Source: Montifringilla adamsi
Taxonomy: Eukaryota; Chordata; Aves; Passeriformes; Passeridae
DNA length: 64,000 bases
Assembly (NCBI GenBank): GCA_017590115.1
Contig: JAGGNK010010226.1
Location: 4,251,732 to 4,315,731 of the forward strand
Direction of reading: 5' to 3'
Shown here: piece after piece, positions 34,070 to 45,925 of the stretch
How positions within the stretch are numbered: position 1 is the stretch's first letter
Layout of the letters: each line of letters starts with the position of its first letter
Translations under genes and position numbers: made by a program
The notes under the pieces: generated by a model
Database searches by the model: none
What the model saw: only the letters and a program-made list of their open reading frames with translations
What the model was told of the DNA's origin: nothing

Positions 34070-37000
34070 AACTAGACTTGTAATAAATGTCATCAGAATA
34101 AGTTAAGACAGCTGCTGTTTCTCACAAAGGCTTTCAGTTCACAACTGCACATTCTTTTGGAGCACAGGCTTTATTCAAGCCAAGTTTTATCAAGGGAAGT
34201 GTTGCACAGTCAATGTTGTGAGTGATACACAGACATCAGACTGGATGATGTATCTGTGCCTGAAGATCTGACACCATTTTGAGGGTTTATGGAGGGCTTA
34301 GAAGTTGCTTGTTTTGGGGTTTTTATGGTTAGTTGATTTAAATTTTGGAGGGCTTTTGTTTATGGGAGTTTTTGTCTGTGTGTGTTTTGTGTGTTTTGTT
34401 TTGTTGAGGGGTTTTTTGATAGCTGCAAATACAGCTTACAACCTTTCAGAGTTTTTAGTCAATTAGACACCGCGGTATGTCAAATACACATGGGAATGTC
34501 TTCCTACAGTAGCTGTCATGTCTTTCCATCACAACCAAAACCACATTTAGTGCATTAAGGCTTTTTCTTTTACAACTTGATTCTTCTGAACTAATAATAA
34601 AGCAGCTCATTTTTCACTGAAAATCCCAGAACAACAGAATTACCTAATTCAAGTAAGAAACAAGTGATCTGGTTTTTCACTCAGAAGAACCTGCTCAGCT
34701 AGGCTGAATCCTATACTAGAAACATTTGCAGATAAAATTATGTCTTCATACCACACCAGCAACATGTCCTATTCTATCCCTCATATGCTGACATCACTGC
34801 AGTTCTCCAAGTCAAACCATCCCATCTCTTGCACAGGAAGTTGCACAAATCTTCTGCTATCTTGTGTTTCCACAAACTGCACCATCATCCTGAGCTGAAA
34901 CTTTTTCACAGTACAGAATGAAGGGCTCACTGTTTCATGTCAAAAGGTGTTGAGTAATTTGCTTAGACCAAATCAAGTAGGTCAGACTTGATCAAACTGT
35001 GAAACAAAATCAAAACCATACCCAAAATGTTGGTCACAAATCTTTGTCTGTAACAGAGCTCAGAGGCAGCTCAGTTCAACCACAATCAGGACAAACACAG
35101 GGCTGATCTTTTAGGGCATTGCACTATCAGCAGGCAATATTGCCTTTCAGATTTCCTAGGATATGTAAGGACTCTTAGGCAAAAGATGACTTTTTGGAAG
35201 AGTTTGGAAATGTCTGCAGGAGTTGCCATCTAGAAATAGGATGAGAGGATAACGACTTTTCTTATTTAGGACAGAATGATAAGCCTGTGTTGCATCCCAG
35301 GGACTGTAACTGGAGCGCAGCACAATTAATAAGGATCAATACGGATTAATGAAGATCAATCTACTTCATCAGTAAGGACCCTGCATACAGACCTGGAACT
35401 TTAACATGGCTACTTTCTCAGAAACATGTATTTCCTGTACAAGAGCACAATGTCCTTCTAAATTAAATAGGAGACATCCTGGAAGAAGTTTCCCTCATCT
35501 TAATATGTTTACAAAGAAAGGCCTTTGTGTTGCTTGGTTTTGTTCCCTTTTGAAACTATTTTATTTTCCATCTTGGAAAAACTTACATGTCTACCTAGGG
35601 AAACTATAGATAAAATTATCTACTGTAGATCACAAAGTCAGATTGATATATATACATATTTCTGTACTGATGCTTGTGAAATAACTTCTGTGCTGTTAAA
35701 AAAACTTCCAAAGGATTAATTCCATTCACTCTAGGAATTCTTTGCAGTAGCAACATATGAATATTTTTTTCTAGTTATGGTGCTGGCCACTTTCATATTT
35801 AGTAACATATCTAGGTTGTTGAATATGTTATTAATATAAACAACATCCAGGATTTTTTTGTCATATTGATCTTGTGTCTTATCATAGGAATTGTCCAGCT
35901 TTACTGGATTTTTTTCATTCTTTTACCAGATATTGCAATGTTTCATTGCACATTTTTATAGAAATGTCTATTGCATTTAAAGAAAAATATCTTAGGAATA
36001 CAACTGCTTGTAATAGTTCAGTATACTCGGGGGGAGTAAAAGAATTGGCAACATTTAGGAAATACAGAATAATCTAAATAATTTAAAGTTGCTTATGTTA
36101 AAATTAATAGTGTAAAGGACATTTTACTCAAATTAGAATTACCTCCCTTTCATAACAGGAATGAATTAAAGAAATAAAGCTTCTAAGCTCCTATTAGAAC
36201 TGTAACTCCTAGATAAGTGCCACATCTGCCTTATGTGGTTTAATTTACTGATGATTTTACCTTTTTTTCTCAGGAAAACAAAGTATTTATTCTTATAATA
36301 TGACATGCCACAATATTACAATGATTATCCAGTTGCTTTATGTATGGTCATAATACCATCTGCTTTGCAGCTAGCCTTCTTTTGCATGTGTACCATCTGG
36401 AACATCTATCTATATTGTAATTATTGTACAGATGAGATTTTTGTTTTTACAGAAACACCATATTGGCTGTATCCTTCATCGATTTCTTAATTTAAAAAAA
36501 TACAATGCAAAATAATGTAGAACAGAAGCAAAAACTTGGCATCTTAAATTAGTTCTAGCTGTCTGATTTTCCTCTGCATTTCTCCTTAGGAATGAAACAA
36601 AACCAGAAACCTAAATGTAATTACAACTACTTAGCTATTTATTTTACGAGAAACAGGATCTGGGTTTCTAGGCAAGATGAGATAGCCCTTTTAGTTTCAA
36701 GTAGCTTGGTGGATATATATATATATTATTTTTTTCACCAAATTTTCCCACATTCAACTTAATTCAGTTCTCCCTCATTCTGTGCAAGTACAAAAACAAA
36801 AGTTGAAAATGCTCATAAGACCCTCAGTCATTTGCAGTCATTTGCCTCATACAGACCATCAGCTCTGACATTGTTTATTCATAGCAAAAATATCATTAGG
36901 TTAAGAGTCCATAACAAATTCATTAAGTCTCAGAGTTCCTGCAGGAGGGAGATTTGTCAATAACTTCCAAGGAGGGGCAGACAGTGAGTCAGCAACAACA

Positions 37001-38197
37001 GGACCCATCCTGTGCTTTTTAAAGTAATCTTAGCTTTTTCCAAGTTTCTCTACTTTTCTCTTTCTTTCTCTTCACCTCACTTACTATTAAATAAATATAC
37101 AGCATTTTTTTGGCATCAGCATTTAATTTTGTTTAGTTTTTATCTCATTTTTTGGGGGAATGTTTTGAACCTTCAAAGTTCTTATCATTTCATTCACAGT
37201 TTCATTTTCTTTGCCCTTCTGTGTTTAAACTGGTTCACAACACCATACCAAAAGCCTGCAGGGTCTGCACTATTGCCCAGGAATGCTCCAGGTCATGTCC
37301 TACAACCCTAATATCCAACTACGACCTTACTGCACCTTGGCACCATTTCAGCTGGGGACCAGTGTTTTGCACCAGGACTGTGGGAGAGAGGGAAGAAACA
37401 GAGAGATGGAGAGGGGTTCTTCCTGGATCTCAGAGAAAGGCATGATAAATTGCATGATAAAATACCAGCTTTAACAAGGTAGAGTAAAAAGAAGAGCATA
37501 GATACCAAGTTTAACTTTACATGCTGGGAACTCCCCTTTTATGCAGCATTGGGCACACCCTGGGTGGATTTTTTTTATGGCATGATGAATAGATTCTGTC
37601 TGTGGAGAGCCTCCTTCCTCTTCCCATACTGTGCCTTTCATTCGGTGTAACAAGCATAAATACTGCTCTATACTTCAGATTCTCCTTCCAAAATTATCCC
37701 ACCTGTTAAGGCAGAGAGAAGCAACTACTACTTCATTTATTTCCAAAATGGGGCTGCCTTTGGTATATCAGGTCTACACCATCCCTTAATAATTGCATAA
37801 TACAAGGGCATCAGCACAAATGAGTTGAAATTCCCAGTGCTTAGCACAGATATAGGAAAAATTGGAAGCTTTGTACAAAAGACCATATGAAAACACATAT
37901 AAGTAGGGTCAGTTTGCATAGAATGCCTATTTTCATTCTTTTTTTATTGTAGCGAGAGTACTTTGGTGATAGAGACAAATGAAATACTAGAGAATTCTAG
38001 CTGGCAACCAAAGAATTTTTTTGTTTCTAAAAATTATGTCCCTGGAACAATTTCAAATATCACATATATACCCATCTCAAAATAGGAAATAGTCCAACAT
38101 TACATCAATTTTCTGGTCCAAAACAGCTAGGCTTCAAATTATGATATTAAATTTCAGGTGAAGACTGGAAAATTTATTTCCAACTGTACTCTGCTTT

Positions 38198-38199
<2 letters not shown>
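34070..38199. other. AT-rich stretch without a recognised gene
   Basis: Contains G/T-rich low complexity (34300-34418), a short (AT)7 at 36713-36726 and a pyrimidine-rich tract at 37040-37080. Sequence around 37210-37440 is GC-richer, with three overlapping plus frames of 63-99 codons without recognisable domains. No gene is supportable. Confidence 0.6.
34300..34418. repeat. G/T-rich low-complexity tract
   Basis: Alternating TTTT, GGGG and TGTG words with almost no C on the plus strand. The G runs are too few and too far apart for a confident G-quadruplex call. Confidence 0.7.

Positions 38200-38229
<30 letters not shown>
38200..38229. repeat. (T)30 homopolymer
   Basis: Thirty T residues preceded by CTTTTC. 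Simple repeat. Confidence 0.93.
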
Positions 38230-38232
<3 letters not shown>

Positions 38233-40109
38233 TTATTACAAAAGAATAATCAACATCCAGATATGAATGTTTCTTAGTTTTTCTGTGCTGGAAAAAATGA
38301 AGATGATGCTGTGTCAAATTATAAATCTTTCATTCCAGTCTCAGCCTTACCTTAAGTAACTTTGAGAAGACTCATTTGTAATAATCAATAACTTTCCCTT
38401 TAGGATGAAAGGTGGGCTCATAATTAAGCACAAAAATGTTAAAATCACATAGTAATAGGTCTGGGATATACTATACATGACTGCCGTGTTCAATATTTAT
38501 TTCACTTCCCCAAAGCTTTGATGTATTTTGTAAGACAGAGGCTTTCTAGCTGCGATTACAGCAAATGCAATAAGTGCATCACTGCTTTTTACATTTGTGT
38601 TCCTTCAGGTGCCTGAAGCAGTGTCCTGTCAGAGCCCAGGCACTGGTGGCCTGCCCACAGACCTTTCCAGGGATATTTCTACCAGCTGCATTGTGAGGAC
38701 AGGGAACCAAGCCTGCATTTGGACAAGTGAAACATATTTTCCAAGGGTGTGAATGCATCAGACAAAGGTGGTTTCACTACTATTGTCCCTACAGTGCTTT
38801 ACTATTTGTCACCCATGGCAAAGCTGCAGCAGCAGCTTCTCTCCTGCTAGCACATAGTAATTAACAGGAAAGAGGAGAGAGCAAGAGACACTTCTCAAAG
38901 AAAAGAACAATTTAAACCACACGTACAATCACTTTCATTATAATCAACATTTTTATCTAAAAGGTAACTTGCAGTTTGAGATCATCTGTGACCTTTAAGA
39001 ATATCATCATGGGTACGTGTTTAAAATGTATATTACACTGTGTAGGGTGTCCAATTTATTTAGTCTGGTTTTCAACTTTGTACAAGGTTTTTCATTGTGT
39101 TTGCAACCTAAGTTTTCTTTCTTTCACATTCAAATTTACATAGTAGTGAAACCTGAGCTAAAATCATGAGAATAAAATGCATCAGGTAAAATCATATAAA
39201 ACTCCTTTAAACTGAAATGGTGAAATACACCATCAAATATGCTAAAGGCTATTGCTTCCTCTAGTGTAATATTGCTTGCTTTTAAATTGCTCTCTTCTGG
39301 TAAGAAATCAATAAATTACAGAATTCCTTTAATGAGATGGAATTTCAAATTAAGCATTTTATCCTTTTAGATTTGGTACGAAAAAGCCTACAGAAATTAA
39401 TTCAGTGGAGAAATTATATACAAATTGCATGATGTTATTTAATTCTCAGTTAATTAGGTAAAATATTCTCTATTTTTTCCCCAGACTGAATTGTGCAAAG
39501 TGATTCTAAAAAATCTGCAGCTTACATAACTTCAGTAAAAGACCAGCTCTTCATTCAATATATGTAGAGACAAGTTAAACAAAACTAAATCTATCACTGA
39601 ACTTAAAAGAACTATAAAAGAATTAAAAGGCCAATATGAAACTTTTTAAAAAGGCTCAGACCAATGACCCTGATTCATTTTTTAAGTAAGGAGAACTTCT
39701 TGCATATGACCTTAGCTTATAACTCTTTTATGATTTAGGATTTAATTGAGCCAGTAATTCCTAGAAGTCTAAATTATTTCCTCCCTACACCCTTTTAATA
39801 CCCAGTCTCTGCTTCCTCAATAATATATCCCTGTCATTCACAGTACTGAAAATAGAATTTAAATGGTTATTTATAGCCAGTATTCATCTATTTATGGAGA
39901 GATTAAGTAATATTTGAATGATGGAAGTATCTAAGTAACCACCGCTTCCTCAAGAATATGAAGTAGAAGTAAAAGCAGTCTCCAAGTCATTAGTGATTAT
40001 TTCCCATGACTTGGAGTGTAGCTGATGCAGCACAGGTCAGGAGAACATAAAACTTAGTCTTTAACAGAGGAAAAAAACTCAACAAAACAACAAAATAATA
40101 ACCAAACAA
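38230..40109. other. AT-rich stretch without a recognised gene
   Basis: Unclassified apart from a GC-richer patch at about 38600-38720. Splice-like signals at 39143/39186 enclose 42 nt, but all three frames contain stops. Confidence 0.65.
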
Positions 40110-40490
40110 AAGAGTACAAGAAAATCATAGACCTGTCATCCTCAATTCAGTATCCAGAAAGATACTGGAGAAAATTAAACAATCCATTCACAAACCCTTG
40201 AAAGAATAACAACGTAACAAGAAGCAAAGTCAATAGAATTTCCCCTTTTGACACTCTAAGTGGATTAGGGGAAGAAGTGTTAAACTACATGACATTCTTA
40301 ATGAAACTGGGGAAACATGATTATGATGAAATTATTGTATGTTTTATAAAGGGGAAAAAAAGGAGCAAAAATTAATCTAAATATGCACAGGCAATCCTCC
40401 GCTGAGTCTTCTCAGTCTGACATGAAATAAGGTTCTCCAGAGATCTGCTCTGGGTTCAGGCTTCATCAATAGCTTCTGGTAATGCTTAGC
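40110..40490 (+). mobile_element. Ancient CR1-like LINE, RT-domain relic
   Basis: The plus strand shows, in order, NHRPVILNSVSRKILEKI (compare the CR1 motif 'NYRPVSLTSVPGKVMEQI'), a degraded 'SQHGF' and 'GVAxxxDTLSG' area, 'CATGACATTCTTAATGAAAC...GGGGAAACATG...GATGAAATT' (compare 'HDILINKLGKCGLDEI'), and finally GGTTCTCCAGAGATCTGCTC followed by TTCATCAATAG (compare 'VPQGSVLGPVLFNIFIND'). Several internal deletions and stops show a very old dead copy, older than the CR1 pieces elsewhere in the window. Confidence 0.68.
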
Positions 40491-41734
40491 TTCACAGAGA
40501 GAGCACACACCTCAAATGTTCAGACTATGCCGTTTGTGCAGCAGGAAGTTTTGAAAGCAAGTGAGCAAACCTCATTCTGTGACCTATTAAGTGTTTATCT
40601 GGTGACAGAGGCACAGGCTTGTTATTCTGCTCTCTTTATTTCCCGTGGCACTTCGGCTTGCGTGACTTTTAGGGATTGTGCTTTAAAAATGTGGGCAAAT
40701 TAAGGGGAGCATAGAGAAATGAAACAGGAACATGAGATTTAAAACATGCTATTAGAAAAAGTTAAAAAAATGGATGTTTCTACTTTTTACTCTTCTACTA
40801 TTACTGTGTTTAAAGAATGCAAAAAATGGCTGGGAAGGAAGATGTGATTAATGATAGCACTGTTCCAGTCAGTAAAATGTTTTTATGGATACTGTGAAGA
40901 GTTTTTCCTCAAGATTCAGGAAGGTTTTGTCAAAGAGTAATGAGCTTTTGCTCTAAGAAACACAGACTGCTAGAAAGAGTCTTTCAGACATTTGACCATA
41001 ATTAGTCACCTGGAAAAGCTGAGAAATTCCTGCCAATAAACAGCTCTTCAAAGGGGCTGGACTGATGTTTGAGACTGAAAAAACCAGGAGAATTAATGAC
41101 CAAACAAGCAATATTAATAATATGGAACAATGTTGTTTTTTTCTGGACCCTTCTTTGGAGAATAAAATTTAACTAGAAAGGCATATTTGCACATTGTTTT
41201 ACTGCTAGAAAGAAATAAAAAAACCCAAAAATTACTTGACCGTCATCAGGACTACATATAACTAAGAAAAGTAACCCACTAAATTTATTGTAATTGTAGA
41301 AAGAGGAAAATACTGATTTCTTCCCAAGATATTTTATCACCTCACAAAAGGGATAAAAATACTCATATAGTTGCACATGTACTTGCCTGTGAAATGCCAC
41401 TTTTTCACTACAAGAAAGATATAAATGCCCTAAAATAGGCTAAATGTATTGAGAAGGATAAAAGCTGTAACTGCAGTGGGAACCTTATCATCTTGACTAA
41501 TTCCCATCTTCAGTTACTCACTTTACAGAAATTTTTTTGACAAATGAAGCAAAGTTAGGACATGTGTTGAAGATCTGCATATCACGTTCATTGTCCATGA
41601 AGAACATAAATTAAAGGTAAAACACAAATACACCTTCAGGACACTTTTTCTGCAGCAGTCTAAAAGTAAAACAGATTTGTACCAATGCGCTTATACTTTT
41701 ATGTATGAAAATGCAGACTGCAGAGTGAAAAAAA

Positions 41735-41872
41735 AAAACAACACACACACAGAAAAATCCCAGAAAAATCCCAAAAAACAAGCAACCAACTAAAAAAAAA
41801 CCCAAACAAACAAACAAACAAACAAAAAACCACAAAAAAAACCAAACCAAACCAAAACAAAACAAAAAAAAC
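41735..41872. repeat. A-rich tract with (CA)n and (CAAA)n
   Basis: About 140 bases of A and C: a short (CA)n, GAAAAATCCC twice, (CAAA)5-6 and CCAAA/CAAAA units. The minus-strand frame through it reads Phe, Cys, Gly and Leu and is an artefact. Confidence 0.88.
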
Positions 41873-44138
41873 CTAAAAGACCACTAAATGTTTTTTAAAA
41901 AATGCTAATAGTTATCAGGGCAAATTATCTCCTTAACCACATTTCGCTTCTGCTGAAATGATTTTCGCTCTTCCAGTAAGATAAAAGCATATTCTTCTCT
42001 GAACCATTTAAAAAACCACACTGATAAAATTTTAAGAGAAGAAATATTCAAATAGAAATTATGACACCAGCAAAAGGTAATAAACCCAAAATAATGAATT
42101 TAATTCTCTAATAATGGAAAAGTTCAAATAAAGACCAAATGGGGAAGATTCAGCTCATTATATTTAGTAATTAATTGGGTAATTTGGTCATAATAACAAT
42201 CAAAAATTTTATAAAAATATTTGATTGTCTTTATTATATATCATAGGAAGTACTTTTTTTCCCTCTCCCTCCTTTCCTTGCAGCTCTAAAGGTGCTACAG
42301 GCTATTTTTATTCTTTCCAATTTTCCCACTTCCATAAATGTAACACCCTTATTTCTGATTTTCTATTCCTCCATAAGTTTTAAATAATTATTTCATGTCT
42401 CCCTTTAAAATCAGAATTGCCAGAATATTTACTGACCCTTGATCCATTCCAGTTTTTCACTTTTCTGTCCATTTTAATTTGAAAAACAGATTACACAGGC
42501 ACATGACTATAACTGAAAAATGTTTATTTTATATTTTAACAAAGGGATGCAACAGCAGTTGGCAGGAGTTGTGTTCTGTGCATGCTGCAATTCTCAGTAA
42601 GGATGAGAGTTATTCACCACCAGCTGTTTATGGTGCACTGATGATTGTGGGCCAATTGACCAGGGATTATTTCTTCCTCCCTACTCTGAGGTGAAGTGTT
42701 TACACATTCTCTGAAAGCTGCTGATGAGGAGTCCCCTGGGAAAAGGCTGGAACTCTGCTGTAATCAGATTGTTTATGAAGTTTTTCTGAATATTTGTGAT
42801 GTGGGTTTTTAATTCTGACCTGCACCTTATAGTTTTCTAAATCACTGAAAAAGTAGACATCACATGGTATGGCTTATCTATCTAAAAGAGAAGAAACTAA
42901 AATAAAAGCAAATATATCTGTCTATCTATTTATATCTCTCAAACAAGTCCACAGGAAATAGTCATGAAATTAAACCAGTCTAAAGGGCCTCCTTCTCAAA
43001 AGAGATATTGGAATACATTTTCTGGTAAAAAACAGAATTGTGCTTTCTTCGCTTTGGAGCTGCATGGTAAAATCCATCCTGTCTCTCCATGTAATGGCCA
43101 CAGACCTCAGTGCAGTTATTTTTAATTTACATCACAGCCATTGAGAGAATTGATCCATTCATGCATTGAAAATTAAGTAAACCAACCCAGCCCCTCCAAA
43201 AAAGCCAAAATCCCTGGAAACAAATTTATTTGTAAGAATATTTACAGCCATTGGTAAGAAAAAGATTTGAGGAGATGAATTAAAACAAACAAACAAATTT
43301 GAACACAAGAAAATTAAATGTAAATCCCAATATTATTAAAACACAAGATACTATCAAGTCACTTAATATTGATTCCATTTCTAGAACTCCATATACTTTA
43401 GATGATACATTGTATGCAGAACTAACTTCCTAGAAAATGTATTTAACAGTGTAGCAAAATCAGTAAGATGTGTGCAGCACACCAAAATCAACTGTGCTTA
43501 GGATGACATGTCTATATTCCTTTTGCATAACTAAGTGTGCCACTTAAGAGAGCATCTTTAATGACAAAAAAAAAAAAAGAACCACTAGTGAGGGTGCAAA
43601 TACTATGTAAACTATAGCAAATATGAAATAACATTATAACTTTCTAAAAACCTGAGCATAAACAGACACATAAAATTTCTTTATAATGAAATATTCCATG
43701 TGTGTCTCCCTTATTCCGACTGAGGAACATCTTACTTATAAAGGCTGATGTTGTGCAGGGACAGAAGAGCCTAAAAATTCTAATGTTATCTATAGCTTTA
43801 AAAAAGAATACAAGAGGCAGAAAGAATAAACGAGTTTGTAACCAACACTGAGTAGAATTCTGTGTGAGTCAGAAACAGAGCTGTATGGGTTTATATGTCT
43901 TTGAAAGTGATCCCCATACCTTACACAGACTTTCACTTGTAACTAGCAGAAATGTTTACTCCAACTCTTCTATATTTTTCTTTTTCTTTCCTCCTCCCCC
44001 ATGCTCACATTCAAGTCTGGGGCAAAGCAGACTAATGGTTCTAGCACTCCTGAAATGCAGAAGCCAAGGGGAGACGAAACAGCAATTTATTCAGCTTTAT
44101 TCACATAGTTCCTGCTGAGTTTGTTCTTTAAGTTTTAG

Positions 44139-44227
44139 GTGCACAATGCTAAACCTGGCAGGCAAATCCACAATGGAAGGAATGAAAGCAGCAGAAAGCT
44201 CAATGAAAAGGAATAATGAAGTAGAAG
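44139..44227 (+). other. Exon-like segment, 89 nt (candidate)
   Basis: Plus strand: the acceptor GTTTGTTCTTTAAGTTTTAG precedes 89 purine-rich nucleotides ending GAAG|GTAAAG. The open frame includes MLNLAGKSTMEGMKAAESS and stays open past the donor to about 44328. The GAA-rich composition resembles exonic splicing enhancers. I recognise no protein family. Confidence 0.2.
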
Positions 44228-45032
44228 GTAAAGAAAGCATGGGAAGGTACGTCCAAAAGGACCCCGAAAAGTACATTTCCACCTTCCTCAAAAACCCCCA
44301 TCCTCCCATGGTACTGAATAATCCATAGTCAGTGAGCACCACTGCACAACCAATACACACCAACTGATTATAGCCAGAGGTGTGACTTTCCTCCCTAACT
44401 GAGTCATTCTCCTGTAAAATTAATGCTGTTCTGTTTGTTAATGAAATGACTGATTTTGACACATTTTCCTTGTATCTGTTTCATTAATATTTTTGTCAGA
44501 AATTCAGTTTTGTAAGTGAAGTTTTTATGGTTTTTTTGTTTTGTTTTAAAAAAAAGAGAGACTTTCTCACTGGCAATTCCACTGAGGAAAAAACCCTAAA
44601 AAAGCAAAACTTTGGGCTCAGATACTCAGAATAAAATCTTCCTGAACAGATGCTCTCATGGAAGGCATTGGATTTGTTCAAGGAGTCAAATGTTTCTCAG
44701 ATTAGTAAAATCATATTGGAAGAGCTAATAAGTGCAGTAAGTAGGCTAAGGCTGTTACACAAGTACTGGGTTGAAAAACAGTTTCTCTACTCACATTTGT
44801 GTTCACTCTGGAGCTGTTTGCAGTGCCTCAGAGAAACCCCTCAAATATTTGTTCTCTCATTGTTCTGCATGAGATCCCCCCTCATTCTCTGGAGGTACTG
44901 CAGGTGTTGGCCATAGAACACAGCACCCATGGCCTATCATGCTGACTACACCTTCCCACTATTTCCAGGTCTCATCCTGTACACTTGCTGGAATTTAGGC
45001 CCATCTGCAGCTCCACAAGTTTGCTCATCCTT

Positions 45033-45225
45033 ATCACAGAATCATTAAAGCTGGGAAAAACCTCCAAAGTCATAGAGTCCAACCTTTGATCAATCACCAC
45101 CTTGTCAAATACAGCATTGAGCGGCACATCCAGTCATTTCTTGGATACTTGTGACTGCACCACCTCCCTGGGGCAGCCCATTCCATGGACAACCCTTTCA
45201 GTGAAAAAATTCTTCCTTCTTGTAT
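45033..45225 (-). mobile_element. CR1 LINE 3' end
   Basis: The plus strand reads ATCACAGAATCATTAAAGCTGGG, AAAACCTCCAAAGTCATAGAG, TCCAACC, then after a variable middle GACTGCACCACCTCCCTGGG, GCAGCCCATTCCATGGACAA and CCCTTTCAGTGAAAAAATTC. This is the reverse complement of an avian CR1 3' UTR with the end of ORF2, and the 3' tail lies at the low-coordinate side. It belongs to a different subfamily from the copy at 7340-7472, as the middle segment differs. Confidence 0.92.
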
Positions 45226-45703
45226 GACTGTAGATGCTCACACGTTAGATTGTACACAGAAATGATTCCTGTGGCAGAGTCAACAACCACTTAACCAGGG
45301 TGCGGGAAAAAAAAAGTGAATAAAGGTCAAGAACTGCTTAGGAATCTTTAAGGATACCTAAAACACAGCTTATTTTGCTGCTGCAAGTAGTGAATTCCAG
45401 CATGGTGTCTATCAAACAGCTGTACAGGAACCAGTGGTTGATTATGTAGCCCTGAGGTTAGGAGGCCCCCAAGTCTTCTATTCTCACAGCTAAAAAGATG
45501 AACTCAAATTCAAACCCTGTTTTTTAATGAAACCATTGGTTGCAGTCCCAGGGAAGTTATGAGATTATTATTAAAAGGTGTGCTCCATGCTAGGAAAAAG
45601 ATTGAGAATACCTTTCCTTGCAAATAAGGTTATGAACCAGACATATGGGTTATATCTGAGACTCCAAAGGAAATTTTGGTGTCCCTGAAGGTAATGAAAT
45701 TTC
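45226..45703. other. Stretch without a recognised gene
   Basis: Nothing classifiable is seen here, although it lies between a CR1 end and a MIR relic and may include diverged SINE sequence. Confidence 0.6.
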
Positions 45704-45757
45704 GTCATTTTATAAAAATGACATTTATTATAAAATGACATTTATAATAAAATACCA
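45704..45757. repeat. Short palindrome and AT-rich tandem repeat
   Basis: GTCATTTT-ATA-AAAATGAC (45704-45722) is a perfect 8-bp-arm hairpin. The word AAAATGACATTTA then recurs about 17 bases later with further TTATAATAAAA sequence. It is probably a slippage product. Confidence 0.8.
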
Positions 45758-45784
45758 TTGTCATGTTAACAATATTTTATTTCC

Positions 45785-45925
45785 CATCACTGAACTTCTT
45801 GAAAAAGTCACTTCACCTTTCTAAACACCCTATTCTTGAGCTATAAAATAAAGATAATAATGAATTACTTCTCTTTTTGAGATATTTTTAAAATTATGAT
45901 AAAAATCATTGTAAGTCTGCATTCT
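45785..45925 (+). mobile_element. MIR-like SINE relic
   Basis: TTGAAAAAGTCACTTCACCT, TTCTAAACACCCTATTCTTGA, GCTATAAAATAAAGATAATAAT and a downstream GAGATATTTTTAAAATTATGA follow the MIR core and 3' region ('GGGCAAGTxACTTxACCTCTCTGxGCCTCAGTTTCxTCATCTGTAAAATGGGGATAATAAT...GAGGATTAAATGA'). The tRNA-like head is not recognised, so the 5' edge is approximate. This is an ancient amniote SINE. Confidence 0.7.

Larger units (their letters stand above)
40491..45032. other. AT-rich stretch without a recognised gene
   Basis: No gene is supportable. It holds the A-rich tract at 41735-41872, a short TCTA-rich patch at 42909-42940, the exon-like segment at 44139-44227 and frames such as the 121-codon minus frame at 44097-44462, none with recognisable domains. 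Confidence 0.6.

Noticed and set aside
34300..34418. Possible G-quadruplex in the G/T-rich tract
   Set aside because: G runs are too few and unevenly spaced for a standard quadruplex pattern.
39144..39185. 42-nt segment between an acceptor-like and a CAG|GTAAAA donor-like site
   Set aside because: All three frames contain stops and the acceptor is mediocre.
41611..41865. Phe/Cys/Gly-rich 'membrane protein' frame on the minus strand
   Set aside because: It is the complement of an A/C simple repeat.
44097..44462. 121-codon minus-strand frame
   Set aside because: No domain, and it lies antisense to a more exon-like plus-strand segment. Chance is likely.
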